Below are positions 24,414-34,386 of a stretch of 64,000 nucleotides of DNA, one piece after another. Both the position numbers and the translations under genes were made by a program. The stretch comes from Terriglobia bacterium (lineage in GTDB: Bacteria; Acidobacteriota; Terriglobia; Terriglobales; Acidobacteriaceae): assembly GCA_020073215.1 (NCBI GenBank), contig JAIQFO010000002.1, positions 62,001 to 126,000 of the forward strand, written 5' to 3'. How positions within the stretch are numbered: position 1 is the stretch's first letter; each line of letters opens with the position of its first letter. The notes beneath the pieces are model-generated. The model saw nothing but the letters and a program-made list of their open reading frames with translations. It was not told the DNA's origin and did no database searches.

Positions 24414-25979
24414 TCAATTGAGTCTTCCAATCGCCTTTTCTGCGGCCTCCAGTATCTTGCCATCTTTTGCCGCCCGGGCGAGGGTGTTGATGTCGTCGAA
24501 CAGGGGGCGGTCTTCATCGAGCCTTTTCACATAAGTACGGACAACCTGGTAGGCCGCCTCCGAGGCAGGCGAGGGTTTGATCGGGGCTCGCAGATCGAAG
24601 GCCTGAGCGGCCGCCATCAACTCGATGGCGGCGACGTGCCATGCGTTCTCCAGAATCTGCCGTGTCTTGATCGCCGTCGTCATGCTCATGGAGACAAAGT
24701 CTTCCTGGTCGGCTGCGGCTGGAATCGAGCCGGTCGCGGCCGGGTGACTTAGCACACGGTTCTCGCAAACCAACGCTCCGGCGGTGTATTGCGTGAGCAT
24801 GAGGCCGGAGAACATTCCAGCGCCCTTGGTCAGGAAAGCCGGCAGCCCCATCGACAAATGAGGGTTCATGAGCCGATTTAGTCTGCGCTCAGAGAGCGCC
24901 GCCACCGTGGTCACCGACATCCCAGCCAGTTCGAGGGCGAACGCCAACGGGGTGCCCTGGAAGTTCGCGCCCGTGAGCACGAGATCTTCGTCCGGAAAGA
25001 AAACCGGGTTGTCGGCGGCATGGTTGAGTTCGGTCTCCAGCATGTACCGGCTCCACTGGAATGCGTCTTTGGCCGCGCCGATGACTTGCGGGCTGGAACG
25101 GAGCGAGTAAGCGTCCTGCACTTTCTTGCCGGGCCGACTGAGAAGTTCGGAGCCTGCGGTCAGCCTGCGGACGTTCTCGGCGCAGGCCTGCGCTCCCGGA
25201 TACCCGCGCACAGTGTGAATTCGCGGATCGTAGGCGACCATGTTGGCGTTGAGGGCTTCGAGAGTCATGGCCAGTGCGACTTCCTGCGTCTTGAGCCAGC
25301 GCTCCGCGTCGTAGAGTTCCAGGCACCCCATTCCGGTGGTGAGATCGGAGCCATTGATGGTGGCCAGGCCATCGCGCTCGCGGAACGTAATCGGTGAAAT
25401 GCCGGCGGCTGCCAGTCCCTGCTTCGCCGGCAATCGACTGCCCTGGTAGAACACCTCGCCCTCGCCCATCAACGTGATGGCCATTTGCGCCATGGGGGAA
25501 AGATCTCCGCACGCGCCCACCGACCCTTTCTGGCAGACCACGGGAGTGACGCCGCGGTTGAGCATCTGAATCTGGATTTCCACGACCTCGCGGCGAATCC
25601 CGGAATGACCCCAGCAATGCGTGTTCAGGCGTGCCAGCATGCCCGCGCGCACATCCTCTTCGCTGCACGGTTCGCCACAACCAGCGGCGTGCGAGTAGAG
25701 CAGATATCTCTGGAATTTTTCCACCTGCTCCGGAGTCAGCACCACCTCGGCCAGTTCGCCAATGCCGGTGTTGACCCCGTACATGATTTCGCCGGCACGG
25801 ATCTTCCGCTCGAGAAGGTCTCGGCACTTGTCGATCCGGGCCACGGCATCCGAGTGTAACTGGATGGGCTGACGATGACGGGCGATCGCGGCTACATCTT
25901 CAATCTTCAACGAATGCCCGTCCAATACCAGAATGATTCCTGCTTGGCTCGACAGCGCTTCGTCCAGCACAACGGTCAT
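24414..25979 (-). CDS. histidine ammonia-lyase-like MIO enzyme with Ala-Cys-Gly triad
   Basis: 521 residues from the ATG at 25979, which has GGGGGA just upstream; an in-frame ATG at 26057 would add 26 residues without family similarity. The MIO-forming segment reads GSVGACGDLSPMAQ, with Ala156-Cys157-Gly158 in place of the usual Ala-Ser-Gly. Other active-site elements are YGVNTGIG, SHAAGCGEP, TINGSDLTTGM and ADQEDFVSM; the Glu of QED, which contacts histidine in HAL, is kept, but HAL's following His is Phe. The enzyme should deaminate histidine or a related amino acid. No other hut gene is nearby. It lies downstream of the MFS gene in the same direction. Confidence 0.85.
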   Translation of the reverse strand: MTVVLDEALSSQAGIILVLDGHSLKIEDVAAIARHRQPIQLHSDAVARIDKCRDLLERKIRAGEIMYGVNTGIGELAEVVLTPEQVEKFQRYLLYSHAAGCGEPCSEEDVRAGMLARLNTHCWGHSGIRREVVEIQIQMLNRGVTPVVCQKGSVGACGDLSPMAQMAITLMGEGEVFYQGSRLPAKQGLAAAGISPITFRERDGLATINGSDLTTGMGCLELYDAERWLKTQEVALAMTLEALNANMVAYDPRIHTVRGYPGAQACAENVRRLTAGSELLSRPGKKVQDAYSLRSSPQVIGAAKDAFQWSRYMLETELNHAADNPVFFPDEDLVLTGANFQGTPLAFALELAGMSVTTVAALSERRLNRLMNPHLSMGLPAFLTKGAGMFSGLMLTQYTAGALVCENRVLSHPAATGSIPAAADQEDFVSMSMTTAIKTRQILENAWHVAAIELMAAAQAFDLRAPIKPSPASEAAYQVVRTYVKRLDEDRPLFDDINTLARAAKDGKILEAAEKAIGRLN

Positions 25980-26117
25980 AAGTTCCCCCAGAACGACAGT
26001 GAATCTCTCGCGTCGAAGGTACCGCGCTCCTTCCCGCCTGAGAAGGGCGTGTGTCACCGGCGGGCGTGATCCGCGGACCCGGGAGCACAGGAGCGGGTTT
26101 CCGAGTCTTGTTCAAGC

Positions 26118-27758
26118 TTAGTGCATCACAAGTTCTGCCTCATGTTGTGTCTCCTCTTCTTGCATCTCAGACCTTAGCTCTGGACCACCCACGGCGTCGG
26201 TGGAAGGGGAGGCCTCGCGCAAGCTGGTTCGTGGTGGGCGCCGCAGGAGCAGCACAAAGGGCAACATTGCCAGAAAGATGACTCCCATGACCCAGAATGC
26301 CTCGACGAAAGAAAGCATCGATGCGTGCGCCTGGACCATTCCGTAAACCGCGGCCAGTGCCTTCCGTTGAGCGGAGACGGCATCAGTACCATGGGAGTGA
26401 AACCACGCCTGCATCCCGGCAATCATCTCTTGCGTTTTCAGGCTCCCCGGTGTGATGTTGGCCACCAGGCGTGATTGATGGAACTGGCTGCGACGGGCGA
26501 GAAATGTGGTCATGATGGCAATGCCGAAGCTGCCTCCGATATTGCGCATCAGATTGAAGATGCTGGTGGCGTTCCCCATCTTTTCTTTGGGGATGCTGGA
26601 CATGCTTAGTGCCATGAGCGGAATAAACAAGAAAGCGAGGGCGACGCCCTGCAACACTTGCGGCCAGAAGATATCCCAGTAACCCGCATTGAGATTCAGG
26701 TGGGATAGATCAAACATGGTGATGGCGCCCAGGATGAGACCTACAACGATGATCTTGCGCGGATCGATCTTGCTGGTCAGGTATCCCGTCAAGGGCATGG
26801 TGACCAGGGAGCCGATGCCGCGCGGAGACAAAGCGAGTCCGGCATTGTAGGCGGGATATCCCAGCAACGTCTGCAGATACAGGGGGAGCAGGACCAGGCT
26901 GGCGTAGAGCACAAACCCGACCTGGGTGACCAGGAAGACTCCCGCGCTGAAGGTGCGATTGGTGAGGGCGCGAAGATCGACAATCGGATCTTTGACTATC
27001 AACTCGCGAATCACCAGCGACACCAGGCCGACCACACAGAGAACGGAAAAGAAGCGGATGTAATCGGAAGAGAACCAGTCTTTTCTCTGGCCGGTATCGA
27101 GAACCACCTGGAGCGTGCCGAGCCCGAGTGCCAGCAGCCCGATTCCCCACAGATCGACGCGGCCGGCGCCACGCTTGATGTAGGACGGATCAGAGACGAA
27201 GCGGCTGATCATCGCTATCGAGAAAACTCCCACCGGAAGATTCAGATAGAAAATCCAGCGCCAGGAGTAGTTGTCCGTGATCCACCCGCCGAGCGTGGGG
27301 CCAATAATGGGCGCGAACAGGATGCCGATGCCGAAGGCGGCCATGGCTTGTCCATGCTTTTGTCGCGGGAACGTCTCCAGAAGAATGGCTTGCGCGAGCG
27401 GCTGGAGTCCTCCGCCGGTCAGACCCTGCAGAACACGGAAGAAGATGAGGCTGGGGAGAGTGGTGGCAAAACCGCACAACAGAGAGGTTACGGTGAAACC
27501 GCCAACGCAGATCAGCAACAGCTTCTTGCGTCCCAGGTAGCGGGCCAGCCAGCCCGACATGGGAAGAATGATGGCGTTGGCAACCAGGTAAGACGTGACG
27601 ACCCAGGTGCCTTCTTCGACCGTCGCCGCCAGATTGCCGGCAATATGCGGAATCGAGACGTTGACGACGGTGGTGTCAAGTAATTCCATGAAGGTCGCCA
27701 TCATCACGGAGATGGTGACGATCCACGGATTCACGTGGCGGTGCGCTGAACCGTCCAC
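26118..27758 (-). CDS. DHA2-family (EmrB/QacA-type) MFS drug efflux protein
   Basis: Fourteen-helix MFS exporter of about 546 residues from a GTG at 27758 preceded by GAGGGG; the alternative ATG at 27857 would place a CRP-type site inside the coding region and adds 33 non-conserved residues. Visible signatures are the motif LLDTTVVNVSIPHIAGNL in helix 1, GWLARYLGRKKLLL in loop 2-3, and motif C GIGILFAPIIGPTLGGWI in helix 5. The C-terminal tail is charged. No EmrA-like adaptor is next to it. The ammonia-lyase gene follows after at least 138 bases, so the two may share a transcript. Confidence 0.92.
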   Translation of the reverse strand: MDGSAHRHVNPWIVTISVMMATFMELLDTTVVNVSIPHIAGNLAATVEEGTWVVTSYLVANAIILPMSGWLARYLGRKKLLLICVGGFTVTSLLCGFATTLPSLIFFRVLQGLTGGGLQPLAQAILLETFPRQKHGQAMAAFGIGILFAPIIGPTLGGWITDNYSWRWIFYLNLPVGVFSIAMISRFVSDPSYIKRGAGRVDLWGIGLLALGLGTLQVVLDTGQRKDWFSSDYIRFFSVLCVVGLVSLVIRELIVKDPIVDLRALTNRTFSAGVFLVTQVGFVLYASLVLLPLYLQTLLGYPAYNAGLALSPRGIGSLVTMPLTGYLTSKIDPRKIIVVGLILGAITMFDLSHLNLNAGYWDIFWPQVLQGVALAFLFIPLMALSMSSIPKEKMGNATSIFNLMRNIGGSFGIAIMTTFLARRSQFHQSRLVANITPGSLKTQEMIAGMQAWFHSHGTDAVSAQRKALAAVYGMVQAHASMLSFVEAFWVMGVIFLAMLPFVLLLRRPPRTSLREASPSTDAVGGPELRSEMQEEETQHEAELVMH

Positions 27759-27824
27759 GACTGCCCCTCGGGTCCGACCTGGTGGACCACTCTGCAATCT
27801 AGCGCGCCGGGGCTTCACTGCGCT

Positions 27825-27838
27825 GTGACCAAAATCAC
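27825..27838 (-). promoter_or_regulatory. CRP/FNR-type dyad upstream of MFS gene
   Basis: GTGA-CCAAAA-TCAC, a perfect GTGA-N6-TCAC dyad centred about 74 bases before the GTG start of the efflux gene. The surrounding 20-mer (27819-27838) matches 18 of 20 bases of the one at 28369-28388. Such dyads are bound by CRP/FNR-family regulators. Confidence 0.55.
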
Positions 27839-27891
27839 CCTGAACTGGGCACAGCACCCATGATTACTTCTCGACGATCACTTATTGACGA

Positions 27892-28239
27892 TCAATTCTC
27901 CACCAGACAGTAGGCGCCAATCGCCTCTTCTTCCTCTTCTGATTTGCTTGGATCGGCTCGATACATCTCCACGTTTTTGCAATCGTACATCCCGTGGTTT
28001 TCGGGAAGTTGCATCATGCGGTAGCTGCCGCTGGGCAGAGCCTTACAGGTTGTGGCTCCCTCGTTGCACTGCAGGTCAAGAGGTTTCCCGTCCTTCAGGA
28101 CGTGAACGACGACCACCCCGTTTACTACCACCGAGCTCTTCACTTTGACCGGCGTTTTATCTTGCGCGAACGCTTGTTCGGCAGCCAGGATGACGAACGC
28201 CGCGGTTACAACGGCAAACAACGAAATGGTCCTTTTCAT
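27892..28239 (-). CDS. small secreted protein of unknown function
   Basis: 115 residues from the ATG at 28239, which has GGGGGAGG seven bases upstream; an upstream in-frame start lacks a signal. A clear Sec signal peptide covers about 1-26 (MKRTISLFAVVTAAFVILAA, then AFAQ). The mature part has four cysteines that could form two disulfides (LQC...TTC...YDC...AYC) and an acidic SEEEEE run near the C-terminus. I recognise no family. The gene is divergent from the hydrogenase operon and both flank a CRP-type dyad. Confidence 0.72.
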   Translation of the reverse strand: MKRTISLFAVVTAAFVILAAEQAFAQDKTPVKVKSSVVVNGVVVVHVLKDGKPLDLQCNEGATTCKALPSGSYRMMQLPENHGMYDCKNVEMYRADPSKSEEEEEAIGAYCLVEN

Positions 28240-28374
28240 AAGCGCCTCCCCCGTGTGAAGGCTTTTCCAGCCCGTCAGTATTTTCCGGCTTGGGACGGCC
28301 TTCTGTCTACGATCTCCGATCACAGATATATATGATTGGTGATCACTTGTTCGTCTCAATCATCACCCTGCGCC

Positions 28375-28388
28375 GTGACCATAATCAC
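28375..28388. promoter_or_regulatory. CRP/FNR-type dyad between secreted protein and hydrogenase operon
   Basis: GTGA-CCATAA-TCAC within the 20-mer 28369-28388, an 18/20 match to the site before the MFS gene. It sits in the 324-base divergent gap 28240-28563, about 140 bases from the secreted-protein start and 180 bases from the hydrogenase start, so it could serve either. An imperfect dyad GATCAC (28318) / GTGATC (28339) lies nearby. I see no other clear element in the gap. Confidence 0.55.
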
Positions 28389-28563
28389 TGCAAAGCAGGG
28401 GACCGGCGCTGAGAATCCGAGTTGTGGAAGTTTTTCTTCAATTCGGCCCATCCTTAGGGGCTCCTTAGTTTCACTGGCTACGCCCGCTGTTACCTGAGAC
28501 GAGCGGGCTGGCAGAGGCCCTTGGGGGTGGTTCTGGGGTCTTGGTTACAAGAGGGCGTCGGGA

Positions 28564-29706
28564 GTGATCACGGTGGCCCAGGAACAGCAAGCGATCCTGC
28601 AAGCAAACCAACTGGGAAAGCTCATTCAAGTTGTATCCCGCAAAGGCTACGAGATCCTTGGCCCCACGGTGCGGGATGGGGCCATTGTTTACGACCGCCT
28701 GGAATCAGCCGAGGAGTTACCCGTCGGCTGGACCGATGAGCAGGGACCCGGCCGCTACCGGCTCAAGCGGCGCGAGGATCAAGCCGTCTTCGGCTATGCG
28801 GTCGGGCCGCAGAGCTGGAAGAAGTGTCTCCATCCAGCGACGGTGCAGCTGTGGTCGGCCGACCGCCAAGGCGCAACCTTCCGAATTCTAGACAACGAGA
28901 CAAAACCCACGCCTCCGTACGCCTTCCTCGGAGTGCGCGCCTGTGAATTGGCGGCCATCGCGGTCCAGGACCGCGTGCTGCTCGAAGACAAGTATCGCGA
29001 TCCCATCTACGAACAACGCCGTGCGAACATATTTGTCATCGCGGTGCAATGTACGCAGGCGGCTGCAACCTGTTTTTGTGCCTCCATGGGAACCGGACCA
29101 AGAGCACGAAAGGGCTTTGACCTGGCCCTTACGGAACTGGTCGCGCCCGGCGTCCACCGCTTCGCAGTCGAGACAGGAAGCAAGCGGGGAGCCGAAGTGT
29201 TAGCCGAGTTGCAGACCGCTTCCGCAACGGACGCGGATCGGCGGGAGGCAGAAGCGGCGCTGGACGGGGCGGCCAGCCAGCAGGTGCGGAGCATCGACAC
29301 TCAAGGCATCAAAGATCTGCTGTATCAGAATTTCGACCATCCGCGCTGGGACGACGTTGCCGCCCGCTGCCTGACCTGCGCCAACTGCACCATGGTCTGC
29401 CCCACGTGTTTCTGCACCACAGTCGAAGACATGACCGATGTTACGGGCAATCATGCCGAGCGCTGGCGCCGTTGGGATTCGTGCTTCACACAGAGTTTTT
29501 CCTACATCCACGGAGGCAGCATCCGCGCTTCCAGCAAAGCTCGTTACCGCCAGTGGATGACCCACAAGCTGGCATCGTGGATCGACCAGTTCGGCACTTC
29601 GGGATGTGTGGGCTGTGGACGCTGCATTACCTGGTGCCCGGTAGGAATCGACATCACAGAGGAAGTCCGAGCCATACGGGAGGAGAACACTCATGGAAAA
29701 CCTTGA
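28564..29706 (+). CDS. hydB: group 3b hydrogenase beta subunit (4Fe-4S electron-transfer protein)
   Basis: 380 residues from a GTG. The C-terminal third holds two ferredoxin-type cluster motifs, [14 protein letters not shown] and [12 protein letters not shown], and a central [10 protein letters not shown] pair. This matches the sulfhydrogenase/NADP-reducing hydrogenase beta subunit (HydB), which carries electrons between the hydrogenase small subunit and the flavoprotein subunit. The following cNMP-binding gene starts 14 bases before this stop. First gene of a six-gene operon. Confidence 0.9.
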   Translation: MITVAQEQQAILQANQLGKLIQVVSRKGYEILGPTVRDGAIVYDRLESAEELPVGWTDEQGPGRYRLKRREDQAVFGYAVGPQSWKKCLHPATVQLWSADRQGATFRILDNETKPTPPYAFLGVRACELAAIAVQDRVLLEDKYRDPIYEQRRANIFVIAVQCTQAAATCFCASMGTGPRARKGFDLALTELVAPGVHRFAVETGSKRGAEVLAELQTASATDADRREAEAALDGAASQQVRSIDTQGIKDLLYQNFDHPRWDDVAARCLTCANCTMVCPTCFCTTVEDMTDVTGNHAERWRRWDSCFTQSFSYIHGGSIRASSKARYRQWMTHKLASWIDQFGTSGCVGCGRCITWCPVGIDITEEVRAIREENTHGKP

Positions 29707-30154
29707 GCGCATCATCGCCGAGCACTCTTTCTTCGCCGGTCTTGATCATGAATTCATGACGCTGCTGGTGGGTTGCGCCGGCAACGTTCGTTTCAAGGCC
29801 GGTAGCTACATCTTGAAAGAGGGCAGCCAAGCTGACACCTTCTACCTGATTCGCTCAGGCAAGGTGGCGGTGGAAGTGGTCGCGCCCCAACACGAGCCGA
29901 TCATCGTTCAGACGCTCGAAGTGGGAGAGATCTTGGGGTGGTCGTGGCTGTTGCCGCCTTTTCAATGGAAATTCCACGCCCGTGCGGTCTCCGATGTGCG
30001 CGCCCTCGCTCTCGACGGCAAGTGTTTGCGCACCAAGTGCGAAGAGAACCACGACCTCGGCTACGAAGTCTTGAAGCGTTTCGCCCAAATCATGGTGCAT
30101 CGGCTGGAGGCGACTCGACTCCAGTTGCTCGACGTGTATGCGGTCCGGCGATGA
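29693..30154 (+). CDS. cyclic-nucleotide-binding-domain protein without HTH
   Basis: 153 residues, essentially a single cNMP-binding beta-roll (about 10-125: FFAGLDHEFMTLLVGCAGN, FKAGSYILKEGSQADTFYLIRSGKVAVEV, GEILGWSWLLPPFQWKFHARAVSD) plus a C-terminal helix. A full Crp/Fnr protein would need about 70 further residues for a DNA-binding domain, and none follow. The phosphate-binding cassette is altered (GWSWLLPP in place of GE.A). It overlaps hydB by 14 bases and the gamma-subunit gene by ATGA, so it is made with the hydrogenase. A regulatory or assembly role in the complex is inference. Confidence 0.85.
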   Translation: MENLERIIAEHSFFAGLDHEFMTLLVGCAGNVRFKAGSYILKEGSQADTFYLIRSGKVAVEVVAPQHEPIIVQTLEVGEILGWSWLLPPFQWKFHARAVSDVRALALDGKCLRTKCEENHDLGYEVLKRFAQIMVHRLEATRLQLLDVYAVRR

Positions 30155-31023
30155 TTGACCAGACGACGAATGGCAGGGTAATGACTACCGCGACAACCAC
30201 CAACCCGATGCTTTCGCGACCCTACGTGGTACGCGAGGTCGTCAAGGAGACCTACGACACCTTCACCTTGACGCTGGCGACTGAGAACGGCGCAAATGGA
30301 ACCTTATTCCAGCCGGGCCAGTTCAGCATGTTGTGGGTGTTCGGAGTGGGTGAATTGCCGATCTCGATCAGCGGCCAGCCTGCGCAGCGCGACAAACTGG
30401 TGTATACCGTGCGCTCGGTGGGTCAGGCAACCCACGCGCTGGTGAGCCAGACGGAAGGCGGCTGTGTCGGAGTGCGGGGTCCTTTCGGCACAGGCTGGCC
30501 CGCGGAGAAGGCCAAGGGACGGGACGTGATCGTTGTGGCGGGCGGAATTGGACTGGCGCCGCTCCGCCCTTTGATCTACGAAGTCCTGCGTAATCGCGAC
30601 GCGTACGGGCGTTTGGTGATCCTCTACGGCGCCCGCAGCCCGCGGGATCTGCTGTACCGCAAGGAATTAACTGCCTGGGCCCGCCAGCGCGACACCCAGG
30701 TTCTGATCACAGTTGATTACGGCGGTTTGTCCTGGCGCGGACACGTTGGCGTGGTGACCACGCTCTTCAAGTACGCAAGGCTCCAGCCGTCACGCTCCAC
30801 GGCCATGGTCTGCGGGCCTGAGATCATGATGCGCTTTGTCGGCCGCGAACTGGAAGCCCATGGACTCGCTCGCCCGCAGATCTATCTCTCCATGGAACGA
30901 AACATGAAGTGTGGCATTGGCTTCTGCGGGCATTGCCAGTATGGACCCCACTTCATTTGCAAGGATGGGCCGATTTTCACCTACGAGCAGCTCCGGCCGC
31001 TGCTGGAGAAGCATGAGCTCTAA
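30151..31023 (+). CDS. hydG: group 3b hydrogenase gamma subunit (FAD/NAD(P)-binding)
   Basis: 290 residues in the ferredoxin-NADP reductase fold. An N-terminal FAD-binding barrel (about 15-110) is followed by the NAD(P)-binding signature [14 protein letters not shown] and later [11 protein letters not shown]-terminal 2Fe-2S-type cysteine cluster reads [12 protein letters not shown]...C. This is the diaphorase subunit that exchanges electrons with NADPH or NADH. The ATG at 30151 overlaps the previous stop (ATGA). The next gene starts 11 bases before this stop. Confidence 0.92.
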   Translation: MIDQTTNGRVMTTATTTNPMLSRPYVVREVVKETYDTFTLTLATENGANGTLFQPGQFSMLWVFGVGELPISISGQPAQRDKLVYTVRSVGQATHALVSQTEGGCVGVRGPFGTGWPAEKAKGRDVIVVAGGIGLAPLRPLIYEVLRNRDAYGRLVILYGARSPRDLLYRKELTAWARQRDTQVLITVDYGGLSWRGHVGVVTTLFKYARLQPSRSTAMVCGPEIMMRFVGRELEAHGLARPQIYLSMERNMKCGIGFCGHCQYGPHFICKDGPIFTYEQLRPLLEKHEL

Positions 31024-31809
31024 AACAAAAGACAAGCCGAAGGCCAGACCAAAGATCGCGGTCTTCAAGTTCGCCTCCTGCGACGGCTGCCAGTTGAGCC
31101 TGCTCGACGCCGAGGACGAACTACTGGGCGTCGTCGGTGCGGTCGACATTGCCTATTTCCCCGAAGTATCGCGCGCCATGCTGAAAGGCCCCTACGACAT
31201 CGGTCTGGTGGAGGGATCGGTCACCACGCATCAGGACGCTGAGCGCATTCAGGAAGTGCGCCGCCAATGCAAGACGCTGGTTGCGATCGGAGCTTGCGCC
31301 ACCGCCGGCGGCATCCAGGCGCTGCGGAACTGGAAAGATGTCGATGAGTTCATCCGCGTCGTGTACGCCACGCCGCAGTACATCAGCACCCTCAAACTCT
31401 CAACGCCCATTGCCGAGCATGTGGAGGTGGACTTCGAGCTGCGCGGCTGCCCCATCAACAAGTACCAGTTGATCGAGCTGATCACGGCCACGCTCATCGG
31501 ACGAAAGCCCAACATTCCCGCCTACAGTGTGTGTCTGGAATGCAAGCGCAAGGCCAATGTATGTATCGCGGTGGCCCGCGGCATCGCCTGCCTCGGCCCG
31601 GTGACCCAGGCCGGATGCGGAGCGCTCTGCCCCACTTACGACCGCGGCTGCTACGGTTGTTATGGACCGATGGTGACGCCCAATACGGCCTCCTTAACCA
31701 GCCAGTTCCGGATTCTGGGACAGACTGACCTGCAGATCACGCAAGCGTTCCGCGGATTCAACGCCTGGGCTTGGCAGTTCCGCAAGGCGAGCGAGGAGTG
31801 CGAGCAAAA

Positions 31810-31813
<4 letters not shown>
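31013..31813 (+). CDS. hydD: group 3b [NiFe]-hydrogenase small subunit
   Basis: 266 residues. The proximal-cluster cysteines are in SCDGCQ near the N-terminus, with GACATAGG and GCPINKYQ further on. Further cysteines ([28 protein letters not shown]) can bind additional 4Fe-4S clusters, as in the sulfhydrogenase small subunit (HydD). No Tat signal is present, in line with a cytoplasmic enzyme. Start MSSKTKDK overlaps the gamma-subunit gene by 11 bases. Confidence 0.93.
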
Positions 31814-33123
<1,310 letters not shown>

Positions 33124-33148
33124 GCAAACCGCCTCTGGTCAAATACTC

Positions 33149-33589
33149 ATGCGCATTATCTGTTGCGGAAATCCGGGGCGAGGCGATGACGGCGCCGGGG
33201 CGCTGGTGGCGGCGCGCCTGCGGGAGCTAGGAGTAGAATCTGAGACCCGTACCGGAGAAGCCTTGGAACTGCTCGAAGCCTGGAGTGGGGCCGACTCCGT
33301 AGTCGTCGTGGACGCGGTCGAAACGGGCGCGCCTGTCGGCACGGTGTGGCGATGGGACGGCCAGCAAGCCAGCTTCCCAGTTCGCTCGTTTACCTCCACC
33401 CATGGGTTGGGTTTAGCGGAGGCCTTCACCCTGGCTCGTGTTCTCGGCCGCCTGCCCGGGCGGCTGCGAGTCTACGGAATCGAAGGACGGCGATTCGAAC
33501 TTGGAACCGAAGTTTCTCCAGAAGTGAAACTGGCGGTGGAGAAAGTCGCCCGCCAGCTCGCCGCGGCTGCCGTCTCCCCGCAATCTTGA
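33149..33589 (+). CDS. [NiFe]-hydrogenase maturation endopeptidase (HycI/HyaD family)
   Basis: 146 residues. The N-terminal CCGNPGRGDDGAG is the family's GNxxRGDDG(V/A)G nickel-sensing motif with its conserved Asp, and VVVDAVETGAPVGTV holds the second metal-binding acidic residue. A central HGLG contains the conserved His. It begins 25 bases after the large-subunit gene and ends the operon. It should cleave the C-terminal tail of the large subunit. Confidence 0.92.
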   Translation: MRIICCGNPGRGDDGAGALVAARLRELGVESETRTGEALELLEAWSGADSVVVVDAVETGAPVGTVWRWDGQQASFPVRSFTSTHGLGLAEAFTLARVLGRLPGRLRVYGIEGRRFELGTEVSPEVKLAVEKVARQLAAAAVSPQS

Positions 33590-33638
33590 TCCGGCTGTCT
33601 TTTCTACCCGAAGTTTGTCTTCGCCTTATACTTTCCAC

Positions 33639-34337
33639 ATGTGTGGACGCTATCGCCTAGCCCGGAAAAAAGAGATTCTGGCAGAGACATTTGGTGCAGA
33701 GGATGTAGAGAATGACGTCGAGTGGAGTCCTCGCTATAACGTCGCTCCCGGACAGGACGTGGTAGTAGTCCGGCAGGATGCGGCCCGTCCCGTCCGGAAA
33801 TTTTCTCTAATGCGCTGGGGACTGATTCCGTCCTGGTCGAAAGACGCCAAGACCGGATACAAGATGATTAATGCCAGGGCGGAAACGGTTGCCGATATGC
33901 CCGCGTTCCGCGACCCCTTTCGGTCTCGCCGTTGCCTGATTCCCGCCGACGGCTTTTATGAATGGGCGAAGGGTGGCAAGGAGAAAACTCCTTTCTTGTT
34001 TTCAATGGCAGATGATTCAATCTTCGCCTTCGCCGGAATCTGGGACCGATGGAGGAACCCGAACAAGGAGCGGATCGAGACCTGTTCTATCATCACCACT
34101 TCGGCGAATGCGCTCCTGCTCGGGATTCATGACCGGATGCCGGTTGTCTTAGGGCGCGATCACTACGACCTCTGGCTCGATCCGGGCTTCAAAAGGGTGG
34201 ACGACCTTCTCGACCTGCTCAGACCATTTCCCGCCGACGCCATGCGCCACTACCGCGTGAGCACTCGGGTAAATTCGGTCAAGAACGACGATCCCGCCTG
34301 CTCCGAAGAATTTGTCCCGGACAGTCTTTTATTTTGA
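33639..34337 (+). CDS. SRAP (YedK/HMCES-type) abasic-site-binding protein
   Basis: 232 residues starting MCGRYRLA, whose Cys2 becomes the N-terminal nucleophile that crosslinks abasic sites in single-stranded DNA (family knowledge). Conserved elements are RWGLIPSW, NARAETV, FR..RCLIPADGFYEW and the active-site His in IHDRMPV. A start at 33639 is required for the Cys2 mechanism; an upstream in-frame ATG would bury it. It converges with the dnaE2 gene, a sensible DNA-damage neighbourhood. Confidence 0.92.
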   Translation: MCGRYRLARKKEILAETFGAEDVENDVEWSPRYNVAPGQDVVVVRQDAARPVRKFSLMRWGLIPSWSKDAKTGYKMINARAETVADMPAFRDPFRSRRCLIPADGFYEWAKGGKEKTPFLFSMADDSIFAFAGIWDRWRNPNKERIETCSIITTSANALLLGIHDRMPVVLGRDHYDLWLDPGFKRVDDLLDLLRPFPADAMRHYRVSTRVNSVKNDDPACSEEFVPDSLLF

Positions 34338-34373
34338 GAGGCGTGTTTTGAGAGGTGTGTTTTGGGAAGCAGG
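34332..34373. repeat. 14-bp tandem repeat at gene end
   Basis: Three consecutive 14-base units, TTTTGAGAGGCGTG, TTTTGAGAGGTGTG and TTTTGGGAAGCAGG, with a partial fourth. The SRAP stop codon lies inside the first unit. It fills the short gap between the convergent SRAP and dnaE2 genes. Confidence 0.7.
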
Positions 34374-34386
34374 TTTTGTGGGCCGG

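Noticed and set aside
26058-27857. Longer starts for the MFS protein (27857) and the ammonia-lyase (26057)
   Set aside because: The added N-termini lack family similarity, better ribosome sites lie at the chosen starts, and the CRP-type dyad would fall inside the longer MFS gene.
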